Shown: positions 34,998 through 47,139 of the stretch, in pieces
Layout: each line of letters opens with the position of its first letter
Position numbering within the stretch: position 1 is the first letter of the stretch
NCBI GenBank assembly: GCA_003254905.1
Contig: QANU01015246.1
Coordinates: 124,001 to 188,000 of the forward strand
From: Nissolia schottii
Taxonomy: Eukaryota; Streptophyta; Magnoliopsida; Fabales; Fabaceae
Direction: 5' to 3'
Length of the DNA stretch: 64,000 nt
Made by a program: the position numbers and the translations under genes
Notes under the pieces: model-generated
The model's input: only the letters and a program-made list of their open reading frames with translations
Databases searched by the model: none
Told to the model about the DNA's origin: nothing

Positions 34998-37900
34998 CTA
35001 TCCCACGAAGTCATGGATCATGTGCCCTCCAAAGTGGCGCCTAATCTGCTCCTCTTGCTGTAGTTGTTGTGCACCTTCAACTCCATGCCTCAGTCCCAAT
35101 GTCAGCGACACTGGTCCGATTCCGCTGATCTCTAGGCCGTCGCGCCGGAACGGCATGAAATGCATCAGAGTACTCCCATCCATGCCTGATGTTAATTGAC
35201 ACTCCAACTTAGACCTCTTGTCTTGATTCCATTGCAATTCCTGCGCATTGTTTAACACGTTTTCACCGGCTAATAAGGATGACGATGGCCCCATTTCCAA
35301 GCAATTGAATTGCTTTTCAGGGATCATTGCGCTTGCGTGTGTGCCGCCGAATTTGTCGTTGTGATGAGGTTGATGGTCGTGGTGGCTGCTGCTACCTTCG
35401 GAGGCGGAAGCTCCCCCGGTTTTGGTGGAGTTGTGATTGGGGCCTGCTATGCCTCCTTTTGTTTCGAGCATGTGTATTTCTTCAACCATTGGCTTCCATA
35501 CGCGCACTCTAGCATTTATGAACCAATTTGATACCTACATTTTTCATCAGTTACATGGTTATTCCAGCGGTACAGAGAGGATAGAAATTCTACTATGACC
35601 CATTTACTAAATGTCACATGGTTTGTAGAGAAGGGTTTTAGGTAATGAAGGACACAGAGATGGCCAACAATGCAAATGTAAAGAAAGGGACTTTGGAAAG
35701 CACATTGATTGAAATATCTAAGAATTTACACAGCGACAAAGAGAGCATGGCAAATACACCCCCACCTGGTTTCGTGATAGACCAGTTTGAGTAGCTAGCA
35801 TGTGTTTATCAGTGTCCGTGGGGTACCTGCAAAAGGAGATCAAACACCACATGAAAACAAAATTAACCACAATTCATACACTAGAGAGAGAGAGAGAGAG
35901 AGAGAGGCGAGTCACAGGGGACATACGGATGAAGAAAATGCTCGAATAACCAAGCCTTGAGAATCGCCACAGATCGTTCCGGTAAGCCTCTCTGTGGCCT
36001 CCATACATGTTGCGGTGGCTCAACAAGCTCCATGTTGGATTTGTTCCTTTGAAAGCTCTGCTCCATGCACCTTAGCCTCGCCGTGTCAGCGTTGAATTTA
36101 CCGCTAGCACTGGCGTTTGGCATCGATGAGTCCTCTCCCAAGGCTTCGCATAGAAGCTTCAGATGATCCGAGATGGCGTTCTTTAGGCCCCTGAAGTTCC
36201 TTGATACGGACTTGAGAGCCAAGGATATGTAAGGGGTGGAAGAATTGAGGCCCGCCACCGTCTCGAACGACGAAACAACCATCTGCATTTGTTGATGGTA
36301 TTGCTTGTATCTCCTGGTAACCTGTTATGCCCAAGTTGCAACAATGTCAACGCCAATTTTCTTAAAAACCGTTTCCAAAAATTACAAGGGTACATATTCA
36401 TTTTAGCTCCTGGAATCGTATACGTGTTTCACTTTAATCTCTGAAATTAAGAAATTGATTTAGTCCCTTAAGCTGGAACAAGAAAATAACAAGATATTTT
36501 ATATATTGTTATAATCATCACAACTATTTTGGTCAAATTATTACAAGCATGCTGCAGTAGATGACAAAAACTTAACACTAAATGAACCAATTTTACTTTC
36601 AAAAATTACAAGCTATGCTATTAACATATAATACAACATGAGGACCAAATTTTACCAAAGGAAACAAGTATGAGAAGGAATATGAAGTGAACACTGAATG
36701 CTTATGAACAATGCAAGAATAACATACTCTGGCTAGCACAGATATTACGTGAGTAAACCTTTAAACTTGTCCCTAAGATTGGAGCACCGGTCAAGTTCAT
36801 CACTAAATAATTGAAAATGCCAAATTCGTCCTTTAGCTTGTCAAAAGTCAATCAAATTAATCATTCAATGTTGATTAAGATAGTTCCTCTCAAGGATTGA
36901 TTTGATCGATTTTCAACAACCTTAAAAACAAATTAATACTTTCCCTAACGTGGTGACCAATTTGACCGATATTGTCAACCTTAAAAAAAATTCAAAGGAT
37001 GACTTGAAATTATTCAACACAAACTGTAACCAATAATGAAAATAGAAAAAAAAAAAAGATTAAAAAAAAGGAGGAACTAGATACAGCAACATTAATAACA
37101 ATTAACCAAATCCAATGACCAAGAAAACAAAAAAGGACTTGATTTGACAAGTGAGGGAGAGGAAAACCATAGCATTACCAACAATCCAAATGGTGGATAT
37201 GCTAGAGAAGACTTGCAGTGTATATAATGAATAATGAAATTAGACCTGAATTCTTTTCACAGGCAGTAAGAACTATATAGCCATTCCATTCAAGCCAATA
37301 GACAAGTATTAAGAAAAGCACATTGAAACTCGAAAGAAACTGACACATTCAAATGTACTAAAGCAATGATGCAATTTCGGTCTTCCCAATATTCTCCTAG
37401 CTAGTTCCAATCTTTGCAAAACTAACTTTATAGCATTCACACTGTAAACTGACACCCCAAATGACTACTTTTTTTCACAAGCCAGCTAGCTGTGTTAAAA
37501 GCGTTTGGCCTTTTTCTTATGTTAGAAACAGTTAATTCCTTACAGACTCATTATTCTCTCCGCAAGAAGGATGAATGTACCAAAAAAATGGGTGCCATAG
37601 AACCTCTCAAAGAAACACTCTTCCTCCTTGAGTATACAAAATGGTGATGTATTTAAAAAACTCATTACAAGACGCATGTGGCAAATTCTAAGTGAAAGGA
37701 GAGGAATCAGGAGTGAAAAAATATAGAAACTATTAAGTGTTCATAAAGCCTTGAATAAGATTGAACTCTGACAACTTGAAAGAGCCTCGATTTAGTTTTA
37801 TGTAGTGGGATTACAAACCTCTATTACCTGAAACTGAATCGTGCTCCTACAAGTGGTCTGAGCACAATTTTTATGAATACCTAATAAGTTTTGGAACATA

Positions 37901-39490
37901 TGATGTTTCTATTAGGAGTGTAGATGGGTTGGGTTGAATAAAACTCGTACCCAACCTGATTTTATCATCGGATTATTTCTTTGACTCTAAACCTATAATG
38001 ACCTAACTAATGTTCGAATCAATCTGGACCAAACCAATATTTATTATATAACATATTAAGATTATGGCATTGCTTATAATAAAGTCATAAGATTTTAGAT
38101 GTATCATGTAAAATCATATCAAATCAAATTTAAGATTTATTTTTCAATACATATTTTAAAACATTAAAATAGATATAAATTTTGAAGAATTATACAACTT
38201 TGAGCCTGGTTGAGTCAACCCGAAATATAACCCGAACTGGCCCCAAAAAGGACATCAATTCAAATTTAATAACCCGAGCTAAACTAAATAAGCTTTAGGT
38301 CAAGCCAGACTCTCGTACCGAAGCTCCTAGTTTCTATACAATATTCAAGCAACCAAACTGTGGAAGAAATTCTGATTCACCTAGCACATTTTCTTATGAG
38401 GAGTTATTTGTACACCAACCTTGGTGTAGACACCAAGTCTTCCCCCTCATACACATCATGGGACCCACACTCAAATGATGAGTAGGGTCCATGATATGTG
38501 CGAGCGGAGAGACTAGGTGTCTACACCAAAGTTGAAGTACGAACAAATAGCATGTGAAAACAGGTAATTACACAAGGGTTGATACATGAGGGCAGTGAAA
38601 AAACCAACCTCCTCTTGCATGTCCAGGAGCTTAGCCTTGTTCTTCTGGCACTCTGGCCTAGAAGAAGTAAGACAAAAGTTAGCAGGTGCAGATCCAGCAT
38701 CGTCATCACCACCCCTAGCATAGTAATAGATGGAGGATGAAGCACCAGCGTGATCAGAAGCACCACTGGGCTCGCTAGAAACCCACTCAGCAACAGCAGC
38801 ACAAGAGTTGGAAACTCCGGGGCCACAGCGGGAGCTGCAGTACTCATCTAGAAGCTGCTGGCACGGCCTCAAGAACCTAGAGCTCTTTAGAATGATGGCG
38901 TATCCAGTGAAGGGTCCAAGTGGGCCCACACCAGGCCTATAAGTAGGTAGTAAGCCCACATGGTTTGCATGATCTGAAGGCTTGGATTGGGAGTTTGAGG
39001 AGAGTGACAAGGACAGGCCCTGATGATGAGGAGCAGCAGTGGCAGTGTTGGGATCATGAACCATGTGGAGGGCAGCATAGGTTGGATGGGCATTTTGATG
39101 ATGAGATGAAGGCTTGTTGAGAATAATATCCTGCAAACCATTGTGATAGAGAGGGTAATGCATTATATCAGCAGACGTAGGGGCTGGTGAAGAGGGCTGT
39201 GCATGCTCCGTGAGTACTACATCAGCAGCGGTGTTAGTGAGGACATTGGGCAAAGAGAAAGAGTGCGTGTCCATCCAATCATGGGGGCCATTAGCACCAG
39301 TACTACTGTTGCTTCTCCATTGCGGTGAGGACTGAGGGAATACTGGAACATACTGATGGTTCATCATTTCTTGCGACCACCAAAGAGCCTCCTCATCGTG
39401 CATCAAGTTCTTGTCATTTCTGTTCTCGATTCTCAGCTTCTCACGCCGGACTTGCTGCGCAACGTGGAATTCTCGCCTTAAGCTGCTCAT
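34998..39490 (-). CDS. BEL1-like TALE homeodomain transcription factor (BLH8/BLH9 type)
   Basis: Coding exons 38609-39490, 35927-36321, 35766-35826 and 34998-35534 encode 624 residues; all phases agree and the 61-nt third exon is typical of this family. ATG at 39490 begins MSSLRREF. Features in order: [14 protein letters not shown] (8-21), ZIBEL-like GLSLSLSS (158-165), SKY region with [10 protein letters not shown] and LLDEYC (189-218), BELL domain (about 283-355), TALE homeodomain (about 401-463) with the PYP insertion and WFINARVR, and a C-terminal VSLTLGLRH (588-596). BELL proteins pair with KNOX proteins and bind DNA in the nucleus to control meristem and organ patterning. The N-terminal QQxRR-KLRI start and SKY wording are closest to PENNYWISE/POUND-FOOLISH as I recall them. 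The first coding intron (36322-38608) holds a MITE. Confidence 0.95.
35883..35906. repeat. (GA)12 microsatellite in a 100 bp intron
   Basis: Lies in the homeodomain gene intron 35827-35926, starting 20 bases from the donor. In the sense of transcription it is a CT tract. Confidence 0.95.
37915..38330. repeat. Dispersed GGGTTGGGT-type repeat in homeodomain gene intron
   Basis: Starts TGTAGATGGGTTGGGTTG and later repeats AACCCG, CCCGAACTGG and similar words around an AT-rich core; it has the same style as the elements at 31343 and 47140. Ends were not defined. Confidence 0.35.
38405..38549. mobile_element. MITE, TATTTG-ended family, copy 2 (intronic)
   Basis: 145 bp, with ends TATTTGTACACC and, reversed, TATTTGTTCGTAC. 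Long mirrored inner words GGTGTAGACACC and TACACATCATGG / CCATGATATGTG match the 21668 copy. It lies 60 bases from the donor of the first coding intron of the homeodomain gene. Confidence 0.8.
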
Positions 39491-39578
39491 TCCCAACCCC
39501 AACACCCAAATGCTCTTTCACTTAAGCCCTTCCACAACTGCATGCATTACTTCTACACAAACAACAACAACAAGCGTT

Positions 39579-39584
39579 TTATTA

Positions 39585-39617
<33 letters not shown>
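39579..39617. repeat. (TTA)n microsatellite
   Basis: About twelve TTA units in the leader intron of the homeodomain gene. Confidence 0.9.
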
Positions 39618-39619
<2 letters not shown>

Positions 39620-39815
39620 ATATGTTAGAAGGGCAAATTGGGAGACAGCATATAGCAACTCCCGTGAAAAAACGTAACAACAAAACAAATTACTACTCTA
39701 CACAATATTATATTATATGTTTGAAAAAGGACAAACGTGAGAAGCAAACCAAAATAGAACTTTAGCTGTGTGTGTTCTGGCTGGAGAAAAGAGAGAGGTA
39801 GCTGGTTTCCTTCAG

Positions 39816-39819
<4 letters not shown>

Positions 39820-39855
<36 letters not shown>
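39820..39855. repeat. (TTA)n microsatellite
   Basis: A second run of about twelve TTA units, also in the leader intron. Confidence 0.9.
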
Positions 39856-40760
39856 TGTACTTGCTCAAATTAGGTCGTCTTCTTCCCTCACTATAGCATC
39901 CACCTTACCTTAAATTATGCCATAAACAAAAAAACAAAAGAAAGCATCATCAATCAATACTAGTTTTCACTCACACTGCAGGTCTCCCGCATGACACTAT
40001 TCCAACCACCCAATAAACCAAACAGTGCATTAATGTGTCGGCAACACACTGAAACATGAAGCTAGCACCCACCCACCCACCCAAATTACAAAACCTTGGC
40101 AAAGAACAAGTTATAAAGCTCTCATAAGTTAACGCACAGTACGTACACCACATCCACTCACAAAACTGAAACCCTAGATGTGTGATCTTCACGCTCCAAC
40201 TCCGAAAATGGATCTATGGTTGTTATTTCTTCTCTCTACCAACTCAAAGGCCATTCTCTCGAGTCACAACACAGTTACCTTCCCTTCTTTTGAACCCCAA
40301 ATAACATAAATTAAATAATAATAAATATATTATGCTGAGCTATACATACATCACTGACCGGAGAGACACCCTCCCTTGATAGCTGTCCATATGCAGAGAG
40401 ACACAACACCACACCGAACACGAAGCACATCCACGGTTTCAAGGTTGGAGGAAGAAAGGAAAATGAAAAAAAAAAAAACGTGAAAACAAAAGAAAACAAC
40501 AAACCTAGAGAGCGGTTCCAATAAAAGAAGAAAAATAAAGAAATAAGAAAGAAAGAATTATGCGGTGCACAAGCTAGGCAGAAGCGAAGTTAAAATGTGT
40601 TGGTTACCTTAATTAGGAGCGATACAGAAGAGAAGAGAAGATGGAGCTTAAGTGGGGGGGATGAGATTTTATGAGATTCAGAAAGAGAGCGGGGAATGGA
40701 AAGTGGGAGAGGAGGAGAAGCTAATTAAACAAGCTAGCTAGCTAGGTAGGAAGGAAGGAA

Positions 40761-42443
40761 GGAGCAGTGCTAACAATCATTGATCATAAAAACTGATTAT
40801 TAATGCAAATTGCAAGCGTTAGCGTTAGCGTTAACGTCACAATTTAACGTCAACTCATACTTTTTTTCACACCCTTTTGTTTGTTTGTTTGTTTGTTTTC
40901 TCCTTCTTTTTATTTACTTGGTTAGTTTTAGAAAGAAGATATGACATGTATGTACTATAAGTGTACATAATAGTAGCAAATTTTAAAATAACGAAATTAT
41001 AGATTTTATTATATTACATTTTCTCTTCATCATGCGGTGAAACTCATATTTTAATAAAAATGTTAACTTTTATTATCCGCATTTATGTGAGATGGTCTTG
41101 TCGTGGGTGAAACCCTCCAAGAGTCTCCAACATTTGTGGTCCCATCCACACCTTTTCTTCCCTTACCTTTACCCCCTTTTTATTCTGTGTTTCCATTTCT
41201 GTCATTTTGTGTCATTAATTTTGAATCCAAGAATAAAACTGGATCGATTTAATTCAATTTTTTTCTATCATATTAGATTGGTTTGATTTTAATTTCGAAT
41301 GCGATTGAATATAGAAGGAGTTTATCATCTTTTAATAAAATGTCAGAAGTTTGATAATTGATTTTAAGTATAGTATAGAGTAACTTTAAATCAATTGTCT
41401 CATCTTTAGTCCGTTAAAAAATTAGTCACTAGATTTGCACTCATGGATAACTTTATCGTGCACCAAAAAGATTGGTTTGATTCTACTTAATTTTTTTTTA
41501 CCAAATTCAAAATAATATTTTTTAAATATTCATAAATACTTAATGTTTTTCGATTCACAAATTTATCGTAAATACATAATACCTTTTAAAATATCAAAAG
41601 ATTAAAAAAAATTAAAAATATATATAATAAAATTATTAAAAAATTATCATTACCACTAAAATATGACTTATTATTAATCATACGAGTCACTAGTCAATAC
41701 TTAATTACTCAAACATAATTTATAATTGACAATAACAACAATAATGATTAGGAAAAAATAAAATAAATAAATAATAATATTTTGGTCAAGTCACGAGTCC
41801 ATGAGTCTAAGATTTAAAAAATCGAAAATTGACTCACTATTAATAAATTTTGATCAGTTTGGTGATCCAATGATCTGAAATAAACTAAACTAAATAGGTT
41901 AGCTAGGTTTGGTTTTGTTGGATTCAATGGGTCATCTCAATCCGCTTACACTCCAATCCAAAATATGATTTGCAATTAAAATGCAATGAAATTGGTAACC
42001 GATAATAGTATAGGTTGATAATAATTCTTGATATATTTGATCTGTATATAATATGGATTTAAATGAATTGCACGGCATGTAAATAAATTTTATATTATCA
42101 TCTAATCATTGATTATTATATTCATTACTTAAAAGGTCATCTAAATAAAATAGATTGAATGACAAAAAATTAAACTCATAATATTAACAATTTATCTAAT
42201 TACTATTTTATTTTAAAAAGGTTACTTAAATTCTCAAGAGTTTAATGTGTAAAGTGTTTTTACATTATCAATTAATTAAATATTGTCACATTAATATAAA
42301 TAATTGACATTCTCTCACACTCTTTTAAAATTCATACAAACGAAAAAGATTTAATTAGATTACAGTATAAAAAAATTATTATTAGTGGATAAAAATTAAA
42401 TTTTATTCTTAATTTTCATTAGGACGCGACTATCTTAAAATTA

Positions 42444-42481
<38 letters not shown>

Positions 42482-43325
42482 TTCTGTACCACGTTACATA
42501 TATTACATTACAGGTATGTTATTGATTATTTCTTAAAATTAAAAAAAATAATAGAGAGAAAAAATAATTAATTACATACCTACAATATGAAACATGAATC
42601 ACAAATTAAAAAGAATGAATTCTTCCCAATTTGAGTTAAATGTTGCTGCTGTGATGTCAAGTTACTTGAATTTTATTTTTTCTGAAAAGTCACTTGAGTT
42701 CAGGTGTTAAAACGTTACTCTTCTTGTCACCCTCCTCGTCCATGGGCCCTTTCTATTTTCTCGTAAATAAACATTGTCGCATGTACCGTCAGTGTTTGTT
42801 GTTCTCTATCACTGTGGGGCTCCCTCTCTCTTCATACCTCAAAACACCATAATATCTACTTATCTTTTTGGAAAAACAAGAACAAAGTTTTCTCGTTACT
42901 TACTTTTACTTATTTATTTAATAAATTTGTCACTGGCACATCGTAATACGATGATTCACCTAGTTTCGAATGACTTTTCTTGTATCATTTGTATATGGTG
43001 TAAATGTTACCTTAAAATTGTCCGTACAAACATCGGTTTATCCCAATTATATAACTTCAGGGTCTATTTTGATTCATTTCACTCTTGCCTGTGGTTTTCC
43101 ACCGATAGCTTATGTTTTTAATTTTTAGATAAATGTTTGAGATTTAATATAGATTTTAAAATATTTTTTTATTTTGATCCAAACATATCACAAAGTGGTT
43201 TTATTCTTTATCATTAGTCAAACTATGTGATTTTACTCTTTGCCAATACTAAAACTTTGTTAACAGTTGACATAACTAAAAAAGTACTATATTAATAATA
43301 TCATTTGAACAAAATAAATACACAT
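40761..43325. other. Intergenic, AT-rich
   Basis: Promoter side of the homeodomain gene, with (GCGTTA)n-like GCGTTAGCGTTAGCGTTAAC near 40815 and (TTTG)n near 40880. A (TA)n run lies at 42449-42477. No supported coding sequence. Confidence 0.5.
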
Positions 43326-45410
43326 GACCCATAACTCAACTCAAACTCAACCGATAACCCACTATTTGACTTGATTTTGGATGGTGGGTGAGTCATGATT
43401 TGAGACATATCCAAGTCAAATAGTGAGTTATGAGTAAGATATGAGTCGGATCGATTTATTTTGTTCACATAACATTACTGAGTGGCACCTGATTAGTCAT
43501 GTCAACAGCTAAAAGAATCTTACTATGATATGTTTAGACCAAAACTAACAAAATATTTTTTTTGAACAAAAACCAAATATCAAAATTTTATCAGTGACCT
43601 AAAATAATCCTATTCAAAGTAAGATAAAGCACTTAAATGCATAGGATTCTTGTAGTTGAAATTTTAATTGTGATTCATTATGTGGGTTTATTACTATTGT
43701 ATGGTTCCAGGTGTGGTTTATTATGTGATTAAGGATCGATGGAAAATTTAATAGTTGTGTGGTTCTATGCTCTAAAATGGGAAATGTGTAATCTGATTTC
43801 AAAGTTTTTCTTTTAAATGAATAAAGTGTGACAAAATTGTTGATGGGACAGACTGAAATCGGATTGTACAATTTCAATTTTAGACCTTGTCCCCAGTTAA
43901 GTAAATCACACCATCCCATTTCCCATGCTCCTCCACGTATTCCTAAGACCTGAAATCGATACCTGCGACTCCAGTTTCAAGGTGTGTCAAGCGAGTGTTT
44001 CCCAAGCACGCGTTTCCCACACGCACACACATACTTTTTTTTTTGATGAAGTCAGTTTTCAAAAATCTAATTTCTAAAATTGGCCCATAAGAACAAAAAA
44101 AATTTATCAGATCGCTAATATCTCAAAATGATATATGGGGAGCCACATGATGACTAAAAAATATAGAAAATCAGTCTTTTATCGCTATACCAAACATCAT
44201 CTGTTGGCATTGAATCCTTTCTTTAATTAAATTACAAATTATAAATCAAATCTAACTAATGAAACTTATAGTCATTTAAGAACGATAATTCATATCCTAA
44301 TTGCAGGTTATAGATATCTACCTTGACTCAACTCGACTCATAACTCGCCTCAAACTCAACCCATGACCCACTATTTGACCTGATTTTAGATGGCGGGTGG
44401 GACATGATTTGGGACATATCCAAGTCAAATAGTGGGTTATGAGTAAGGTATGAGTCAGATGAATTTATTTTATTCACATGACATTACTGAGTGGCACCTT
44501 GTCTGTCATGTCAACAGTTAAAAGAATCTTTTTATGATATGTTTAGACCAAAACTAACAAAATATTTTTTAGAACCAAGACCAAATATCAAAATTTTATC
44601 AGAGACCTAAAACATTTTTAGGTCTTCTTTTATTGAGCGTAATCCTATTCAAAGTAAGATAAAGCACTTAAATGCATAGGATTCTTGTAGTTAAAATTTA
44701 AATTGTGATTCATTATGTGGTTTTATTACTATTGTATGGTTCCGGGTGTGGTTTATTATGTGATTAAGGATCGATGGAAAATTTAATAATTGTGTTGTTC
44801 TATGCTCTAAAATCGGAAATGTTCTATAATCGGAAATGTGTAGTTTAATTTCAAAGTTTTTTTTTTAAATAAATAAAGTGTGACAAAATTGTTGATGGGA
44901 CAGACTGAAATTGGATTGTACAGTTTCCATTTCAGACCTTGTCCCCAACTAAGTAAATCACATCATCCCATTTCCCATGCTCCTCCACATGTTCCTAAGA
45001 CCTGAAATCGATACCTGCGATGCCAATTTGAAGGTGTGTCAAGCGAGTGTTCCCCAAGCGCGTGTTTCCCACATGCACACACATAATTTTTTTTTTTTTT
45101 GATGAAATCGGTTTTCAAAAATCTAATTTCTAAAATTGGCATAAGAACAAAAAAAATTTATTAGGTCCCTAATATCGCAAAATGATATGTGGGGAGCCAC
45201 ATGATGACAAAAAAAATTCTCATTATGTTATAGAAAATTAGTTTTTTATCACTATACCAAACATCATCTGTTGGCATTGAATTCTTTCTTTAATTAAATT
45301 ACAAATTATAAATCAAATCTAACTAATGAAACTTATAGTCATTTAAGAACGATAATTCGTATCCTGCCTACAGCTACAGATATCTACAGATATCTACGTT
45401 GACTCAACTC
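43326..45410. repeat. Tandem direct duplication, two ~1.0 kb units
   Basis: Unit 1 is 43326-44334 and unit 2 is 44335-45410, aligned head to tail. Both start with CATAACTC and CAAACTCAACC, both contain ACTGAGTGGCACCT, AAATCGATACCTGCGA and GGAGCCACATGATGAC, and both end TTGACTCAACT. Differences are mostly single bases with a few short insertions. A 101-codon minus frame in unit 1 (43614-43919) is interrupted in unit 2 and has no known product, so I do not call a gene. Confidence 0.9.
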
Positions 45411-46391
45411 CATGGACAAAGTAAAAATTTGCTCTATTGCGAGTAATTAAATACAAAGATATTTACCATAGTGATATATCAAAATTAATCTACTTGTATT
45501 GAGAGAATATTAATCTACCCTTGCTGAGTTCAGTTTTTTTTTCAGCAGCTTAAAAATTAGTGTAATGATAATTTTTGGATATTTCTTTGAACAATACAAT
45601 TTACACCGAACTTAATGGAAAAAAGACTACTCGCTATCCTGCGCAGATTGAATTTGACACCATAACTTCAGCACAAGTATTATGAACAAGTGATTGGCCG
45701 TGCTATATAGCAAGCGTTCTAATTTTTGGCAACTTTTCTCTTTTGGGTGTTGAAATAATAAAGGGAGCGTTGAAATTTCATGTGAGGCATAGAAACTCTT
45801 TACACAATAATAATCTCATAACCAACGTCAAGAAATAATAATCTCAGTCTTAAAAAACGAAAAGGAGTAGAAATTCTTTTATATACCACAGGGTAAAAAA
45901 TATTATATATTACATGAGATAGATATCATTAAATATTATTCTCTTTTTGTCATTTTTTAATAATGATTAATAATATATATGTATATATATATATATTCAT
46001 ATCCATATCCTATGTAGAGCATGATTCTTTTCACAACACGATTTATAAAAGAATTTCTAAAAAAAAAAGTAGCATGACAATTTTTAGCAAATTAGATACG
46101 TCAAATTTCACAAATCAAAAGCCCCAAAAGAGGAATATGTTTGATATCAACAGGTTGGAAGTTGGAACGCGTGGGTCACTCCTTCAGCAGGCTAGAGCTA
46201 TAAGCGATGGTCACAAGCCTCATCAATAATAACAATAACAATGATAATGATGATAAGAAGTTAATAACTACATGGATCTTCAGCTTGTCCTTGAATTGTG
46301 ATGGGATTGATGCAGAGAACTATTTACTCAACCATGTAGTTTCTATCATCATATTAAGCTGCTATGACAATTAATTTGTTCATTATTCTCA
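45411..46391. other. Intergenic, AT-rich
   Basis: A (TA)n-rich stretch near 45975-46000. An 88-codon frame at 45963-46229 is unrecognised. No bounded repeat. Confidence 0.45.
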
Positions 46392-46443
46392 GCGTACACT
46401 CTCGCATGTTAAGCAAGCGCTCTACCAGTTGAGCCACATCCTC
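46392..46443 (-). pseudogene. Truncated tRNA-Ala-like sequence
   Basis: Minus-strand GAGGATGTGGCTCAACTGG, then GTAGAGCGC and an anticodon arm with loop CTTAACA, close to plant tRNA-Ala up to the variable region, where similarity stops. The T arm and 3' acceptor strand are missing. The anticodon position reads AAC rather than AGC. Not functional. Confidence 0.7.
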
Positions 46444-47135
46444 ATTTAATGTATAAAAATTTATTTATTTTACTTATGCGTTTTTTAATTTTTATAAAAA
46501 AATTCTATTTAAATAAATAATTATTATCATAACTAACATTAGCTAGTTTAAGTAATCCTATACTTGTTTCTTATAAATAAGACCACAAAATTAAATTTTG
46601 TGAATAAAAAATTATGTCTATATATGTAAGACTAATTAGCTTGAATTATTATAGTTTAGTAAACTTTTCAAATATTAATAAGAGAAAACAAAGTTATCTA
46701 TGAGTATGTGTGAGCCTTAAATATGCTTTGTTAAGGTTTTTCTGGCTTAAACGATTCTTGTGCATCGTCGTACATTTTCTCTTGTGCATGTAAGAGTTCT
46801 TCTTTGTGCTACAATGTGTTCTCCTTGTGCCCATTAGTGTCTCCTATGTGTTGTTGACGTCGTGTGTTCCTCCATGCCGCTAGGTTCTCCTATTCAATGT
46901 TGTTGTGAGAATCATGGTTGTCAGGCTCCACTGGTTCGACGGTTGTGTGTGGTGCTTGTTTCGCATTGTTCCCTATTTCCCTTCCATTTTGGTTTTGTTG
47001 ACTGCTATTTTGAGTACTTGCTAAAAGCGAAACTATGGAGGAAGGAGCATTTAAAAGTGATAAAGATGATGGTAAATATTATTAGTTAGAGACCTATAAT
47101 ATGACAACCGCAATCCTTAGGCAATGGTGATTGAT
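46444..47135. repeat. Duplicated segment, copy A left part
   Basis: Matches 48956-49530 in the same orientation: CATAACTAACATTAG, GTTTCTTATAAATAAGACC, GTGTGAGCC and CTCCACTGGTT all recur in order. A 75-codon frame here (46862-47089) is broken in copy B. It is interrupted on the right by the element at 47140. Confidence 0.8.
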
Positions 47136-47139
47136 TTTA

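Larger units (their letters stand above)
39491..40760 (-). other. 5' leader, leader intron and promoter side of the homeodomain gene
   Basis: Upstream of the ATG a good acceptor (ATGCATGCAG) ends at 39538 and a good donor (AAG before GTAACC) starts at 40607, implying a leader intron 39538-40607, as is usual in BELL genes. The leader exon above 40608 is CT-rich on the minus strand. Two (ATT)n runs are in the intron. Confidence 0.55.

Noticed and set aside
35310-35531. Plus-strand frames opposite the last homeodomain-gene exon
   Set aside because: Antisense shadows of a well-supported coding exon.
43614-43919. 101-codon minus-strand protein in the tandem duplication
   Set aside because: The frame is not kept in the second unit and has no recognisable motif.
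43326-45410. LTR pair of a retrotransposon
   Set aside because: The two units are directly adjacent with no internal region, primer site or TG-CA ends.
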